From Piscinibacter sp. XHJ-5 (GTDB lineage: Bacteria; Pseudomonadota; Gammaproteobacteria; Burkholderiales; Burkholderiaceae_C), in the NCBI RefSeq assembly GCF_029855045.1, contig NZ_CP123228.1:5456001-5520000 (forward strand): DNA of 64,000 nt, read 5' to 3'. The position numbers were made by a program, and so were the translations under genes. Each line of letters starts with the position of its first letter. The stretch's first letter is position 1. The notes under the pieces were generated by a model. The model saw only the letters and a program-made list of their open reading frames with translations. It did no database searches and was not told the DNA's origin. Positions 48,320 to 57,772 of this stretch are shown here, piece after piece.

Positions 48320-49321
48320 ATGAAGATCGCGGTGATCGGCGCGGGGGCCATCGGCGGCCTGGTAGGCGCACGCCTGGCGCTGGCCGGCGAATCGGTGACC
48401 TTCATCGCACGCGGCGCCAACCTGAAGGCAATCCGCGCCAATGGCTTCAAGCTGATCGAGCACGACGGGCGCGAGCAGGTGGCCGCCCAGGTGCAGGCCA
48501 CCGACGACTGCGCACAAGCCGGCCCACAGGACCTGGTGATCCTCGCGGTGAAGGCGCATCAGGTCGACGCGGTGGCCGATGCCGTGCCGAAGCTGTTCGG
48601 TCCCGAGACGGCCGTGATCACGATGCAGAACGGCATCCCGTACTGGTATTTCCATGCCCACGGCGGGGCGCTGCAAGGCAAGCGGCTGGAAAGCGTGGAC
48701 CCGGGTGGACGCGTCGCGCAGCGCATTCCAGCCGAGCGCGTCATCGGCTGCGTGGTGTACCCGGCCGCCGATCTGCTTGCGCCGGGCGTCGTCCGCCACA
48801 CCGAAGGCGAGCGCTTCCCGCTGGGCGAGCTCGACGGCAGCAGCAGCGAGCGCGTGCTGGCCGCATCCGCCTGCTTCGAGCGGGCCGGCTTCAAGGCCCC
48901 GGTGCTCGCCGACATCCGCGCCGAGATCTGGCTCAAGCTGTGGGGCAACCTGACCTTCAACCCGATCAGTGCGCTGTCGCATGCGACGCTGGTCGACATC
49001 TGCCAGTTCCCGCCGACGCGAGAGCTCGCCACGGCGATGATGCTCGAGGCTCAGACGGTCGCGAACCGGCTCGGCATCACATTCCGTGTCACCGTGGAGA
49101 AGCGCATCGCGGGCGCGGAGAAGGTCGGCAAGCACAAGACCTCGATGCTCCAGGACATCGAGGCCGGCCGGGCGCCGGAGATCGATGCGCTCGTCGGCTC
49201 GGTGGTCGAGCTGGCGCGGCTCACAGACACGCCGACGCCGCACATCGACGCGGTGTACGCGCTCGTGCGGCTGCTGGCGCACACCATCGCCACCGAAGGC
49301 CGCGGCATCGCCTTGCGATGA
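48320..49321 (+). CDS. 2-dehydropantoate 2-reductase family protein (PanE/ApbA), possible oxalyl-CoA reductase
   Basis: The 333-aa NADP-dependent reductase has the Rossmann motif GAGAIGGLVGARLA (7-20), the family HPPAD-like turn missing, and the catalytic-Lys motif EIWLKLWGNLTFNPIS. Ketopantoate reductase genes normally sit with panBC. In Methylobacterium extorquens a PanE2 paralogue is known to be an oxalyl-CoA reductase making glyoxylate. Its place next to frc, formate dehydrogenase and CoA ligases makes the same role plausible here. It overlaps the LysR gene by four bases (ATGA), linking it to that regulator. Confidence 0.85.
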   Translation: MKIAVIGAGAIGGLVGARLALAGESVTFIARGANLKAIRANGFKLIEHDGREQVAAQVQATDDCAQAGPQDLVILAVKAHQVDAVADAVPKLFGPETAVITMQNGIPYWYFHAHGGALQGKRLESVDPGGRVAQRIPAERVIGCVVYPAADLLAPGVVRHTEGERFPLGELDGSSSERVLAASACFERAGFKAPVLADIRAEIWLKLWGNLTFNPISALSHATLVDICQFPPTRELATAMMLEAQTVANRLGITFRVTVEKRIAGAEKVGKHKTSMLQDIEAGRAPEIDALVGSVVELARLTDTPTPHIDAVYALVRLLAHTIATEGRGIALR

Positions 49322-50241
49322 AGCACGCCACGCTGCGCCAGCTCAAGATCTTCGAAAGCGTCGCGCGACTCAACAGCTTCTCCCGAGCGGCCGAGGAGCT
49401 GCATCTCACGCAGCCGGCAGTGTCCACCCAGGTGAAGAAGCTGGAGGAGCATGCCGGCAATCCGCTCTTCGAGCAGTTCGGCAAGAAGATCTACCTGACG
49501 CCCGCGGGCACCGAGCTGCTGGAGATCAGCCGATCGATCATCGCGCAGTTCGAGGCCGCCGAGCATGCGATGACGCAGTTCCGCGGCGTGGCGGGCGGCA
49601 AGCTGAACGTGAGCGTGATCAGCGCCGGCGACTATTTCTTCCCGCACCTGCTGGTGGAGTTCGTGCGCCGCCATCGCGACGTCAGCCTCAACTTCACCGT
49701 GCACAACCGCGAGGAGCTGCTGGAGCGCATCGCGCAGAACCAGACCGACCTCGCGGTGATGGTGCGCCCGCCCACCCACCTGGACACCGTGAACCAGGCC
49801 TTTGCGCCGCACCCCTACGTCATCGCCGCCGGGGCGGGCCATGCCCTGGCGGGGCAGCGCGGCATCCCGCGCGAGCGCATCGCGCGCGAGCCCTTCATCG
49901 TGCGCGAGAAGGGCTCGGACAACTGGAACTCGCTGGAGGAGACCTTCGGCAGCGACATCGTCCAGCTCAACGTGGCGATGGAGATTCGCAGCACCGAGAC
50001 CATCAAGCAGGCGGTCATCGCCGGCATGGGCGTGAGCTTCCTGTCGGCGCACACGATCTCGAAGGAGCTGCAAAGCGGAAGCCTGGTCGTGCTGGACGTG
50101 AAGGACTTCCCGGTGATGCTGAACTGGTACGTGGTGCACCGGCGCAGCAAGCGCTTGCCGCCGGTGGCGCAGGCATTCAAGGATTTCCTGCTGGTGGACG
50201 CGGCCGGCCTGATGGCGCAGATCGTGCCGTTTCCGGTGTGA
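49318..50241 (+). CDS. LysR-type regulator (CbbR-like)
   Basis: The 307-aa protein opens with MKHATLRQLKIFESVARLNSFSRAAEELHLTQPAVSTQVKKLE (quoted in part elsewhere), a winged HTH nearly identical in style to CbbR regulators of autotrophic CO2 fixation. The effector-binding domain follows (~90-300), including GVSFLSAHTISKEL. It is translationally coupled to the PanE-like gene, not divergent from its targets as is usual for LysR regulators. It may control the sucCD-like/panE genes; autotrophy itself is not supported since no cbb genes are in the window. Confidence 0.9.
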   Translation: MKHATLRQLKIFESVARLNSFSRAAEELHLTQPAVSTQVKKLEEHAGNPLFEQFGKKIYLTPAGTELLEISRSIIAQFEAAEHAMTQFRGVAGGKLNVSVISAGDYFFPHLLVEFVRRHRDVSLNFTVHNREELLERIAQNQTDLAVMVRPPTHLDTVNQAFAPHPYVIAAGAGHALAGQRGIPRERIAREPFIVREKGSDNWNSLEETFGSDIVQLNVAMEIRSTETIKQAVIAGMGVSFLSAHTISKELQSGSLVVLDVKDFPVMLNWYVVHRRSKRLPPVAQAFKDFLLVDAAGLMAQIVPFPV

Positions 50242-50253
50242 TGGTCCGCGGGC

Positions 50254-51750
50254 TCAGTCGTCCAGTCCCAGCTCCTGGATCTTGCGCGTGATGGTGTTGC
50301 GCCCGATGCCGAGCTTCTGCGCCGCCTCGATCCGGCGGCCACGCGTGACCTCCAGCGCCGTGTGGATGAGCTGGGCCTCGAACTTTCGCGTCAGCGTGTC
50401 CCACACCTCGGGCGCGCCGGCCTGCAGCAGGCTGCGCGACTCACGCTCCAGGTCGACCAGCCACGGCGCGGGCGCCGGGGCGGCGACGGATTCGGCAGGT
50501 GTGACGACGACCGGCGCATACGACGCCGGCACCGGCACCGCCGCTTCGCCCGCAACAGCCGTCTCGGCGACTGCAACCGCCGCAGGCAGCGCAGCGCCTT
50601 CGCCCAGCAGCTCGGGCGGCAGGTCCTTGGCTTCGATGACCTGGGCGGGCGCCATCACCGTGAGCCAGTGGCAGATGTTCTCGAGCTGGCGGACGTTGCC
50701 CGGGAAGTCGAAGCGCATCAGCCGTGCGAGCGCCTGGTCGGTGATGCGCTTGGCTTCGACGCCCAGCTCTTTGGCGCTCTTCTGCAGGAAGAAGCGGGCC
50801 AGTGCCGGCACGTCCTCGCGCCGCTCGCGCAGCGCAGGCAGCCGCAGGCGGATCACGTTGAGGCGGTGGAAAAGGTCTTCGCGGAAGGCGCCCAGCTTGA
50901 CGCGCTCCTCGAGGTTCTGGTGGGTCGCCGCGATCACGCGCACATTGCTGCGCAGCGGGTTGTGCCCGCCCACGCGATAGAACTGGCCGTCGCTCAGCAC
51001 CCGCAGCAGGCGCGTCTGCAGGTCGAACGGCATGTCGCCGATCTCGTCGAGAAACAGCGTGCCGCCGTCGGCTTGCTCGAAGCGGCCGCGTCGCGTGGTC
51101 TGCGCGCCGGTGAAGGCGCCGCGCTCGTGGCCGAACAGCTCGCTCTCGAGCAGGTCCTTGGGGATCGCGGCGGTGTTGATGGCCACGAAGGGACCGCTCG
51201 CGCGCGGGCTGTGCTTGTGCAGGGCACGCGCGACGAGCTCCTTGCCCGACCCGGACTCGCCGGTGATCAGCACCGTGACGATGCTCTGGCTGAGCCGACC
51301 GATCGCGCGGAACACGTCCTGCATGGCCGGTGCCTGGCCCAGCATCTCGGGCATCTCGGCCGACGCGGTGTCGCGCACCTCCTCCCGCATGCTCTCGTCG
51401 ACCGCGCGGCGGATCAGCTCCACCGCCTTGGGCACGTCGAAGGGCTTGGGCAGGTACTCGAAGGCACCGCCCTGGAAGGCGCTGACGGCGCTGTCGAGAT
51501 CGGAGTAGGCCGTCATGATGATGACGGGCAGCCCCGGCTGGCGCTCCTTCACCTTGGTCAGCAGCTCGATGCCCGACCCTCCCGGCATGCGGATGTCGGA
51601 CACCAGCACCTGCGGCGCGTCGTCGTCGAGCGCGGCCAGCACGTCCTTGGGGTTGGTGAAGCTCCTGACGGCGAAGTCCTCGCGCGCCAGTGCCTTCTCC
51701 AGCACGAAGCGGATGGATTGGTCGTCGTCAACAATCCAGATGGGTTTCAT
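50254..51750 (-). CDS. glnG: nitrogen regulation response regulator NtrC
   Basis: NtrC activates sigma-54 promoters under nitrogen limitation. The 498-aa protein has a receiver domain (phospho-Asp52 in LVSDIRMPGG), an AAA+ domain with Walker A GESGSGKE, the sigma-54-contact loop GAFTGA and FLDEIGDMP, and a Fis-type C-terminal HTH (EAAQKLGIGRNTITRKIQELG). A Pro/Ala-rich linker of ~60 residues precedes the HTH and is longer than in E. coli. It follows ntrB on the minus strand, 75 bases downstream. The likely target glnA lies upstream in the same orientation. Confidence 0.96.
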   Translation of the reverse strand: MKPIWIVDDDQSIRFVLEKALAREDFAVRSFTNPKDVLAALDDDAPQVLVSDIRMPGGSGIELLTKVKERQPGLPVIIMTAYSDLDSAVSAFQGGAFEYLPKPFDVPKAVELIRRAVDESMREEVRDTASAEMPEMLGQAPAMQDVFRAIGRLSQSIVTVLITGESGSGKELVARALHKHSPRASGPFVAINTAAIPKDLLESELFGHERGAFTGAQTTRRGRFEQADGGTLFLDEIGDMPFDLQTRLLRVLSDGQFYRVGGHNPLRSNVRVIAATHQNLEERVKLGAFREDLFHRLNVIRLRLPALRERREDVPALARFFLQKSAKELGVEAKRITDQALARLMRFDFPGNVRQLENICHWLTVMAPAQVIEAKDLPPELLGEGAALPAAVAVAETAVAGEAAVPVPASYAPVVVTPAESVAAPAPAPWLVDLERESRSLLQAGAPEVWDTLTRKFEAQLIHTALEVTRGRRIEAAQKLGIGRNTITRKIQELGLDD

Positions 51751-51825
51751 TCCCTGCCCTTGAAACCGGACGGTGTCATTCTGGTCCTCTCGACCGGGAC
51801 CCGGCGCCGACACCGGGCTCGTGGC

Positions 51826-52917
51826 CTAGGGCAGCGGGATCACGATCTTGAATATCGTCTTGCCCGGCACGCTGTCGCATTCGATCATGCCCTGGTGCTG
51901 CTGCACGAAGGTCTGCGCCAGCGTGAGCCCCAGACCCGACCCGCCGTCGCGCCCCGAAACCAAGGGGTAGAAGATGCGATCGCGGATCGACTCCGGTACG
52001 CCCGGGCCGTTGTCCTCGATATGCAAGTCCAGTGCCAGACGATAGCGCTGCTTGCCCAGCGTGACCTGGCGCGCGATGCGCGTGCGCAGGGTGATCGACG
52101 CATCCCCCACCGCGATGCGGTCGCCCAGCGCCTGCGCCGCGTTGTGCGCGATGTTGAGCACCGCCTGGATGAGCTGCTCGCGATCGCCGCGGAAATCGGG
52201 GATGGAGATGTCGTAGTCGCGCTCGACCGTGAGCCCGCGCGGAAACTCGGCCAGGATCAGCGAGCGCACCCGCTCGCACACCTCGTGGATGTTGACGTCG
52301 CTGACGACGTGCGGCTTGCGGTGCGGCGCAAGCAGCCGGTCCACCAGCGACTGCAGCCGGTCGGCCTCCTGGATGATGACCTGCGTGTACTCGGTCAGCG
52401 CCCGCGACTCGACTTCCATCTCCAGCAGCTGGGCCGCGCCGCGGATGCCGCCCAGCGGGTTCTTGATCTCGTGCGCCAGGTTGCGGATCAGCTCCTTGTT
52501 CGCCTGCGCCTGATCGAGCGCACGCTCCTCGCGGTCCTGGCGCGTCTGCTGTTCGATCTCGACCAGCTCGACGATGACCGAGTTGGTCCGCTCCATCTGG
52601 TTGACGATCACGTGCACCGGCAAGGGCGCGGACGCCGGGCGCTTGAGCTGGGCTTCGAGGCGGCTGGTGGCGTAGTCGTTGCGCACCACCGCGGCCACCG
52701 TGTCGCGCAGCGCCTGCGGCTCGACGAACCAGTCGAACAGCGAGCCGCGCTGCACGGCGCGGCGCGACAGTCCCAGCACATGCTCGAAGGCGGCATTCGC
52801 GAACTGGCAGCGCCCCTCGGACTGCACGATGGCGACCATCGTCGCCAGGTGGTCGAGCGCCGTGAACGACGCCGGCGGGGGCCTGGTGGACGGCTCGCCG
52901 ACGGGATCGGGCTTCAC
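51826..52917 (-). CDS. glnL: nitrogen regulation sensor histidine kinase NtrB
   Basis: NtrB phosphorylates and dephosphorylates NtrC in response to the PII protein. The 363-aa cytoplasmic kinase has an N-terminal PAS-like domain (~20-115), the H-box NLAHEIKNPLGGIRG (His149), an N-box NIAHNAAQAL and G-boxes EDNGPGVP and GSGLGLTLAQ. There are no membrane segments, as expected. Its start overlaps the DUF4124 gene end by four bases, so the two are translationally coupled. Confidence 0.95.
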   Translation of the reverse strand: MKPDPVGEPSTRPPPASFTALDHLATMVAIVQSEGRCQFANAAFEHVLGLSRRAVQRGSLFDWFVEPQALRDTVAAVVRNDYATSRLEAQLKRPASAPLPVHVIVNQMERTNSVIVELVEIEQQTRQDREERALDQAQANKELIRNLAHEIKNPLGGIRGAAQLLEMEVESRALTEYTQVIIQEADRLQSLVDRLLAPHRKPHVVSDVNIHEVCERVRSLILAEFPRGLTVERDYDISIPDFRGDREQLIQAVLNIAHNAAQALGDRIAVGDASITLRTRIARQVTLGKQRYRLALDLHIEDNGPGVPESIRDRIFYPLVSGRDGGSGLGLTLAQTFVQQHQGMIECDSVPGKTIFKIVIPLP

Positions 52918-53420
52918 TGAGGGAGCTTGGCCAACTCGCGCTTGATGGCGGCGACGTCGGCTTCCTTGCGGGCGATGTCGGCCTTCATCTCGGCGACGCG
53001 GTCCATGTACTTCTGGTAGTTGCGCTCGTCGCCGCGGCGCTCGGGCTCGCCGTTGTTGAATTCCTTCTGCATCGCGGCGAGGCGATCTTCCTCACGCTTG
53101 AGCTCGCCTTCGAGGATGCGGCGCGCGTCGTTGTCGCGGGCGCGCTGCTCGCCCGGCGCGACGCGCTCCTCGGTGCTGCGGGCACCGGCGACGGCCGCCC
53201 CGGAGGCCGCGGGCCTGGGCCGCACGCCTTGCACGACCGTGATGGGAGCGCCCTCCAGCGTGCGGCATCCCTTGGCCTGAGCTTCCTTGGCTGACAGCGT
53301 ATCGGTGTAGAGAACGGGATTGCCGGGGCAGCGGTACACCTCGCGCGCCGGCTGCGCCCACGCCAGCGGCGTGGTGGCCAGGGCACAGGCGCACAGGCAG
53401 TAGGCGGCAATTCGGTTCAT
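52914..53420 (-). CDS. secreted DUF4124-domain protein
   Basis: The 168-aa product has a signal peptide ending TTPLAWAQ, a short DUF4124-type domain (VYRCPGNPVLYTDTLSAKEAQAKGC, in part) with two cysteines, and a C-terminal coiled coil (~100-168) rich in Glu, Lys and Arg. Such periplasmic proteins are often found between glnA and ntrB in this group; their function is unknown. ATG at 53420 starts the signal peptide. It ends inside the ntrB start codon (ATGA overlap). Confidence 0.88.
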   Translation of the reverse strand: MNRIAAYCLCACALATTPLAWAQPAREVYRCPGNPVLYTDTLSAKEAQAKGCRTLEGAPITVVQGVRPRPAASGAAVAGARSTEERVAPGEQRARDNDARRILEGELKREEDRLAAMQKEFNNGEPERRGDERNYQKYMDRVAEMKADIARKEADVAAIKRELAKLPQ

Positions 53421-53506
53421 GCGGTCTCCTGGGATGAACAACGCGAGTGCTCGCACTCGCGATGACTCGCCCCATTGTCGCGCAGGCATGAAGACCCGAG
53501 ACCCAT

Positions 53507-53536
53507 GAAAAAGGGACGGCTTTCGCCGTCCCTTTC
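53507..53536 (-). terminator. rho-independent terminator of glnA
   Basis: Read on the minus strand, GGGACGGC pairs with GCCGTCCC around a GAAA tetraloop and is followed by TTTTTCAT. It lies 17 bases after the glnA stop codon and separates glnA from the DUF4124-ntrB-ntrC operon. Confidence 0.85.
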
Positions 53537-53553
53537 GTGGAGCGTGATGGGGA

Positions 53554-54972
53554 TCACGCGCTGTAGTACATGTCGAACTCGACCGGGTGGGTCGTCATGC
53601 GGAAGCGGGTCACTTCCTGCATCTTCAGCTCGATGTAGGCGTCGATGTAGGCATCGGTGAACACGCCGCCCTTGGTCAGGAAGGCACGGTCGTTGTCGAG
53701 GTACTCGAGCGCCTGGTCCAGGCTGTGGCAAACGGTCGGGATCTTCGCGTCCTCTTCCGGCGGCAGGTGGTACAGATCCTTGGTGGCGGCTTCGCCCGGG
53801 TGGATCTTGTTCTCGACGCCGTCCAGGCCGGCCATCAGCATGGCCGAGAAGCCCAGGTACGGGTTGGTGAGGGGATCCGGGAAGCGGACCTCGATGCGGC
53901 GGCCCTTGGGGTTCGCGACATACGGAATGCGGACCGAGGCGGAACGGTTGCGCGAGCTGTAGGCCAGCTTGACCGGCGCTTCGAAGCCGGGCACCAGGCG
54001 CTTGTAGCTGTTGGTCGTCGGGTTGGTGATCGCGTTCAGCGCGCGGGCGTGCTTGATGATGCCGCCGATGTAGTACAGCGCGAACTCCGACAGCCCGGCG
54101 TAGCCGTCGCCGGCGAACAGGTTCTTGCCGTCCTTCCAGACCGACTGGTGCACGTGCATGCCGGAGCCGTTGTCGCCGACGACGGGCTTGGGCATGAAGG
54201 TCGCGGTCTTGCCGTAGGCGTGGGCGACATTGGTGATCACGTATTTCTGGATCTGCAGCCAGTCGGCGCGCTGGACCAGCGTGCTGAACTTGGTGCCCAG
54301 TTCCATCTGGCCCGGGGCCGCGACTTCGTGGTGATGCACTTCGACCGGCACGCCCAGCGATTCGAGGATCAGGCACATCTCGGAGCGCATGTCCTGGAAC
54401 GAATCGATCGGCGGGACCGGGAAGTAGCCGCCCTTGACCGGCGGACGGTAGCCCGAGTTGCCGTGCTCGTACTCCTTGCCGGAGTTCCACGGTGCCTCTT
54501 CGGACTCGATCTTGAAGAAGGAGCCGGACATGTCGACGTTCCAGCGCACGGCGTCGAAGACGAAGAACTCGGGCTCCGGGCCGAAGAAGGCGGCGTCGCC
54601 GATGCCGGACGACTTCAGGTAGGCCTCGGCACGCTTGGCGAGCGAACGCGGATCGCGCTCGTAGGGCTTGCCGTCGCCCGGCTCGATCACGTCGCAGGTG
54701 AGGATCAGCGTCGGCTCTTCGTAGAACGGATCGATGTTGGCCGTCACCGGGTCCGGCATCAGCAGCATGTCGGAGGCTTCGATGCCCTTCCAGCCGGCGA
54801 TCGACGAGCCGTCGAAAGCGTGGCCCGACGTGAATTTGTCTTCATCGAAGTGCGACACGGGCACGGACACGTGTTGCTCCTTGCCGCGGGTGTCGGTGAA
54901 GCGGAAGTCGACGAACTTGACTTCGTTTTCCGACACCATCTTCATCACGTCGGCGACGGTCTTGGCTGCCAT
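53554..54972 (-). CDS. glnA: glutamine synthetase type I (GSI-beta)
   Basis: GlnA condenses glutamate and ammonia into glutamine with ATP. The 472-aa protein has [26 protein letters not shown], the metal-binding [20 protein letters not shown], and the ATP/ammonia-site blocks NRSASVRIP and RFPDP. The adenylylation loop [10 protein letters not shown] with its Tyr (~400) indicates a regulated beta-type enzyme. ATG at 54972 fits other GlnA proteins. Its promoter region has a sigma-54-like element and NtrC-type palindromes, while ntrBC lies just downstream after a terminator. Confidence 0.98.
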   Translation of the reverse strand: MAAKTVADVMKMVSENEVKFVDFRFTDTRGKEQHVSVPVSHFDEDKFTSGHAFDGSSIAGWKGIEASDMLLMPDPVTANIDPFYEEPTLILTCDVIEPGDGKPYERDPRSLAKRAEAYLKSSGIGDAAFFGPEPEFFVFDAVRWNVDMSGSFFKIESEEAPWNSGKEYEHGNSGYRPPVKGGYFPVPPIDSFQDMRSEMCLILESLGVPVEVHHHEVAAPGQMELGTKFSTLVQRADWLQIQKYVITNVAHAYGKTATFMPKPVVGDNGSGMHVHQSVWKDGKNLFAGDGYAGLSEFALYYIGGIIKHARALNAITNPTTNSYKRLVPGFEAPVKLAYSSRNRSASVRIPYVANPKGRRIEVRFPDPLTNPYLGFSAMLMAGLDGVENKIHPGEAATKDLYHLPPEEDAKIPTVCHSLDQALEYLDNDRAFLTKGGVFTDAYIDAYIELKMQEVTRFRMTTHPVEFDMYYSA

Positions 54973-55076
54973 CAAAAATCTCCTAGCGGGACGCTCTTTG
55001 GTGTTGGGGTGGGGAGGGGGAACGACATCGGCGAGGCGAGCCGCCTGGGGTGCCTCAAAAATGCGCACAGGAATGT

Positions 55077-55093
55077 AGCAGAAACCATGCCGA
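55077..55093 (-). promoter_or_regulatory. candidate sigma-54 promoter of glnA
   Basis: On the minus strand the sequence TCGGCATGGTTTCTGCTA has the invariant GG-N10-GC spacing of sigma-54 promoters, about 105 bases before the glnA ATG. Consensus TGGCAC-N5-TTGCW is matched at GGCA and TGCT. Confidence 0.55.
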
Positions 55094-55170
55094 CAACCCT
55101 TGTTTTGCGAGGGAAACGGACAGACGTGGTGCGCGCGGCCGGTCGCTGCCACGGCCCGGCGGTCAAGATG

Positions 55171-55206
55171 CCAGCTTGGTGCCTGATCAGGCACCAAGCT
55201 GGTGCT
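55171..55206. promoter_or_regulatory. candidate NtrC enhancer sites / 32-base palindrome upstream of glnA
   Basis: A perfect 32-base palindrome spans 55171-55202 (centre CTGATCAG). Its right part, GCACCAAGCTGGTGC (55191-55205), exactly fits the NtrC consensus GCACC-N5-GGTGC; the left part GCCAGCTTGGTGC is a weaker match. The position, about 100 bases upstream of the sigma-54-like element, suits an enhancer. The same palindrome may also act as a terminator-like hairpin for the CinA-type gene ending at 55209, though no T-run follows. Confidence 0.55.
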
Positions 55207-55208
55207 TA

Positions 55209-56003
55209 TCAGCGCACCAGTTCCGGGCCCAGCCGAACGGAGTGCCGCGCGAGTCCGGCCAGCAAGGCGGCATAGGCGGCAGCCACCCGGTCAGGGTCGC
55301 CCTTCACGCCGAGCTCGATGTGCCGGCCCCATTCGGGATGGTCGACGCTCGGAAGGCTGAACACCTTGACGCCGGGGAAGCCCGCCTCGACCTCCTCCAT
55401 CAGCGGCGTCAAGGTGGCCTCCATCGAGCCGAAGACGATGACGGAGCGCTCCTGCCAGGCGTTGCGGCGGTGCAGGTGCGCATAGCGCGTGTCGAGCAGC
55501 GCCTCGATCATCGGGTGCGCCATCACCGGGAAACCGGGCACGAAGTGCACGTCGCCGATGGAGAAGCCGGGGATCCGGTTGAACGGGTTCGCCACGATCT
55601 GCGCGCCTTGCGGAAACCGGCCCATCTCGAGACGTCGCTGCGTGTCGGGATGGTCTTCGTCGGACGGCGTGCCCTGCTCCTGCGCCATCTGGCGCACGCG
55701 CTGCAGGATGAGCTCGCGCGCTTCGGGGTGCAGCACGAGCGGCCGCGACAACGCGGCCGCTGCGCATTGGCGCGTGTGGTCGTCGGGCGTGGCGCCTATG
55801 CCGCCGCACGAGAACACCACGTCGCCGCTGGCGAACGCATCGCGCAGGTCGGCCGTGATGCGCGCCGGGTCGTCGCCGACATAGCGCGCCCACGACAGCG
55901 ACAGGCCGCGCGCGGCGAGCAGCTCGATCACCTTGGGCAGGTGCTTGTCGCTGCGCTTGCCCGAGAGGATCTCGTCCCCGATGACGATCAGACCGAAGTT
56001 CAT
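55209..56003 (-). CDS. CinA/MoCF-domain (molybdopterin-binding-like) protein
   Basis: The 264-aa protein is a stand-alone MoaB/MogA-like CinA N-terminal domain: [41 protein letters not shown], and [15 protein letters not shown]. Full CinA has an additional C-terminal nicotinamide-nucleotide deamidase domain (PncC), which is absent here, so this may be an ADP-ribose-type pyrophosphatase or a molybdopterin-related protein. The start overlaps the EI24 gene stop by four bases. Confidence 0.88.
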   Translation of the reverse strand: MNFGLIVIGDEILSGKRSDKHLPKVIELLAARGLSLSWARYVGDDPARITADLRDAFASGDVVFSCGGIGATPDDHTRQCAAAALSRPLVLHPEARELILQRVRQMAQEQGTPSDEDHPDTQRRLEMGRFPQGAQIVANPFNRIPGFSIGDVHFVPGFPVMAHPMIEALLDTRYAHLHRRNAWQERSVIVFGSMEATLTPLMEEVEAGFPGVKVFSLPSVDHPEWGRHIELGVKGDPDRVAAAYAALLAGLARHSVRLGPELVR

Positions 56004-56902
56004 GGCGCCTCCGTGGCAGGCGGCAGCGCCGGCGGCACGTCGCGCCTGTGCGGCATGGCGGCATCGACGATGCGCCGCTCGGCGCGCAGCGCCTGCAGCG
56101 CGGCCAGTGCGTAGTGCGCGAACCAGAGCGCGGAGAACGCGAACACCAGCATGTAGATCCAGATGGCAAGCGGCACGAGCACCGGCGCCAGCACCACCAC
56201 CATGGCGCCCGAGACCCACACCAGCGACGGCGCGGCGCCGAGATAGCCGCTGATCACGCCGATCGCGAACAGCGAGTGCCGATGCCGCCGGATGACCTGC
56301 TGTCGCTCTTCGCGGCTGGCGTGCTCGGCCAGCACGTCGTAGCTCATCACGCGGTAGGTGAGCCAGCCCCAGATCAGCGGCGGCACGATGAGCACCAGCG
56401 GCGGCACGAGCCAGAGCGGTATCGACAGCACCAGGGCGAGCAGCGCGACCAGCGTGGCGCCGAGCGCGGCGACCGTGCCGCCGACAAGCGATCCGCCGTG
56501 CGCGCGATGCAGCGAGGGAAAGCGGCGATCGGCGACCAGCTTGACGATGGCCGGCGCCATCAGCGCCGCGACCACGAGCAGCGACACGACGACGATCATC
56601 GGCGTCGTCACGAACACGACGACCAGCGGGGCGAGCGCCGCCTTCAGTCCGGCGAGGCCGACGCTGTCGAGCCAGTCGACGAAGGTCGACATCAGCTCCC
56701 ACGAGGCAATGGCCGCGCTCACCGCGTCCAGCGCCGGCTCCCAGAAGAAATAGCCGAGCGCCAGCGCCATCGCGGCCATCAGCAGCAGCGGCGCGAGCGA
56801 CAGCAGGATGACCCGCGGATGCAGGCAGTAGGCGGCCGCGCGCCAGAAGGAATCGAACAGCAGGTTCATCTTCGAAGCGGCCGCGCGGGCCTCAGTCGTC
56901 AT
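56000..56902 (-). CDS. EI24-domain integral membrane protein
   Basis: The 300-aa product has four to six membrane helices with long loops. The [21 protein letters not shown] segment ([18 protein letters not shown]) and overall layout fit the EI24/CysZ-like family often seen beside CinA-domain genes. A shorter start at Met12 (56869) is possible since the first 11 residues are Ala-rich. Function is unknown; CysZ members transport sulfate, which is not implied here. It overlaps the AIM24 gene stop by eleven bases. Confidence 0.85.
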   Translation of the reverse strand: MTTEARAAASKMNLLFDSFWRAAAYCLHPRVILLSLAPLLLMAAMALALGYFFWEPALDAVSAAIASWELMSTFVDWLDSVGLAGLKAALAPLVVVFVTTPMIVVVSLLVVAALMAPAIVKLVADRRFPSLHRAHGGSLVGGTVAALGATLVALLALVLSIPLWLVPPLVLIVPPLIWGWLTYRVMSYDVLAEHASREERQQVIRRHRHSLFAIGVISGYLGAAPSLVWVSGAMVVVLAPVLVPLAIWIYMLVFAFSALWFAHYALAALQALRAERRIVDAAMPHRRDVPPALPPATEAP

Positions 56903-57707
56903 CGCCGCCGAGAACGCCGCCGAGCAGCCCGCCCGCGCCGAAGCCGCCCAGGATGGAGCCCTCCTCGCGCGAGCCGCCGGTCTGCGGTGCCGCCGCGAAG
57001 ACGCGCGACGCCAGGCGCGAGAACGGCAGGCTCTGCAGCCACACCGTGCCGGGGCCCGTCACCTTGGCGAAGAACAGGCCCTCGCCGCCGAACAACGCGG
57101 TCTTGACCTTGCCGACGTACTGGATCTCGAAATTGACGCTGGGCGTGTACGCGACCAGGCAGCCCGTGTCCACCATCAGCGTCTGGCCGGCCTGAAGCTC
57201 GCGCCGCACGACGGTGCCACCGGCATGCACGAAGGCGAGGCCGTCGCCATCGAGCCGCTGCATGATGAAGCCCTCGCCGCCGAAGAATCCCACCGACAGC
57301 TTCTGCTGGAAGTGGATGCCCAGCGACACGCCGCGCGCGGCGCAGAGAAAAGCATCCTTCTGGCAGATCAGCGTGCCGCCGAGCTGCCGCAGCTCCATCG
57401 GAAGAATCTTGCCCGGGTAGGGCGCGGCGAACGCAATGCGCTTCTTGCCGCCCGCCTGGTTGGTGTAGACCGTGGTGAACAGCGATTCGCCGGTGATCAG
57501 GCGCTTGCCGGCTCCCAGCAGCTTGCCGAAGAGGCCGCCGCCCTGGCTGGCCGATCCGTCGCCGAACACGGTGTCCATCTGGATGCCGGCGTCCATGAAC
57601 ATCATGCTGCCGGCCTCGCCGACCGCCGCCTCGCCAGGGTCGAGCTCGACCTCGACGAACTGCATCTCCGACCCCTTGATCTCGTAGTCCACCACGTCCA
57701 TCGCCAT
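56892..57707 (-). CDS. AIM24 / TIGR00266 family protein
   Basis: The 271-aa protein consists of repeated beta-strand units and ends in a Gly-rich, acidic tail ([18 protein letters not shown]). Motifs such as [43 protein letters not shown] and [20 protein letters not shown] (in part) identify the AIM24 family. Its bacterial function is unknown. ATG at 57707 gives the family N-terminus ([20 protein letters not shown]); an upstream in-frame ATG would overlap the divergent IclR gene. Confidence 0.9.
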   Translation of the reverse strand: MAMDVVDYEIKGSEMQFVEVELDPGEAAVGEAGSMMFMDAGIQMDTVFGDGSASQGGGLFGKLLGAGKRLITGESLFTTVYTNQAGGKKRIAFAAPYPGKILPMELRQLGGTLICQKDAFLCAARGVSLGIHFQQKLSVGFFGGEGFIMQRLDGDGLAFVHAGGTVVRRELQAGQTLMVDTGCLVAYTPSVNFEIQYVGKVKTALFGGEGLFFAKVTGPGTVWLQSLPFSRLASRVFAAAPQTGGSREEGSILGGFGAGGLLGGVLGGDDD

Positions 57708-57772
57708 CGCGTGCTCCCCAAAAAATGACGCGGGCAGGATGTTAGCCGCAGCCCGTCGCCTAGACTGCCCGC

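Noticed and set aside
49318..50241. Taking the CbbR-like regulator as evidence of autotrophic CO2 fixation
   Set aside because: No RuBisCO or other Calvin-cycle gene is in the window, and many LysR proteins share this N-terminus.
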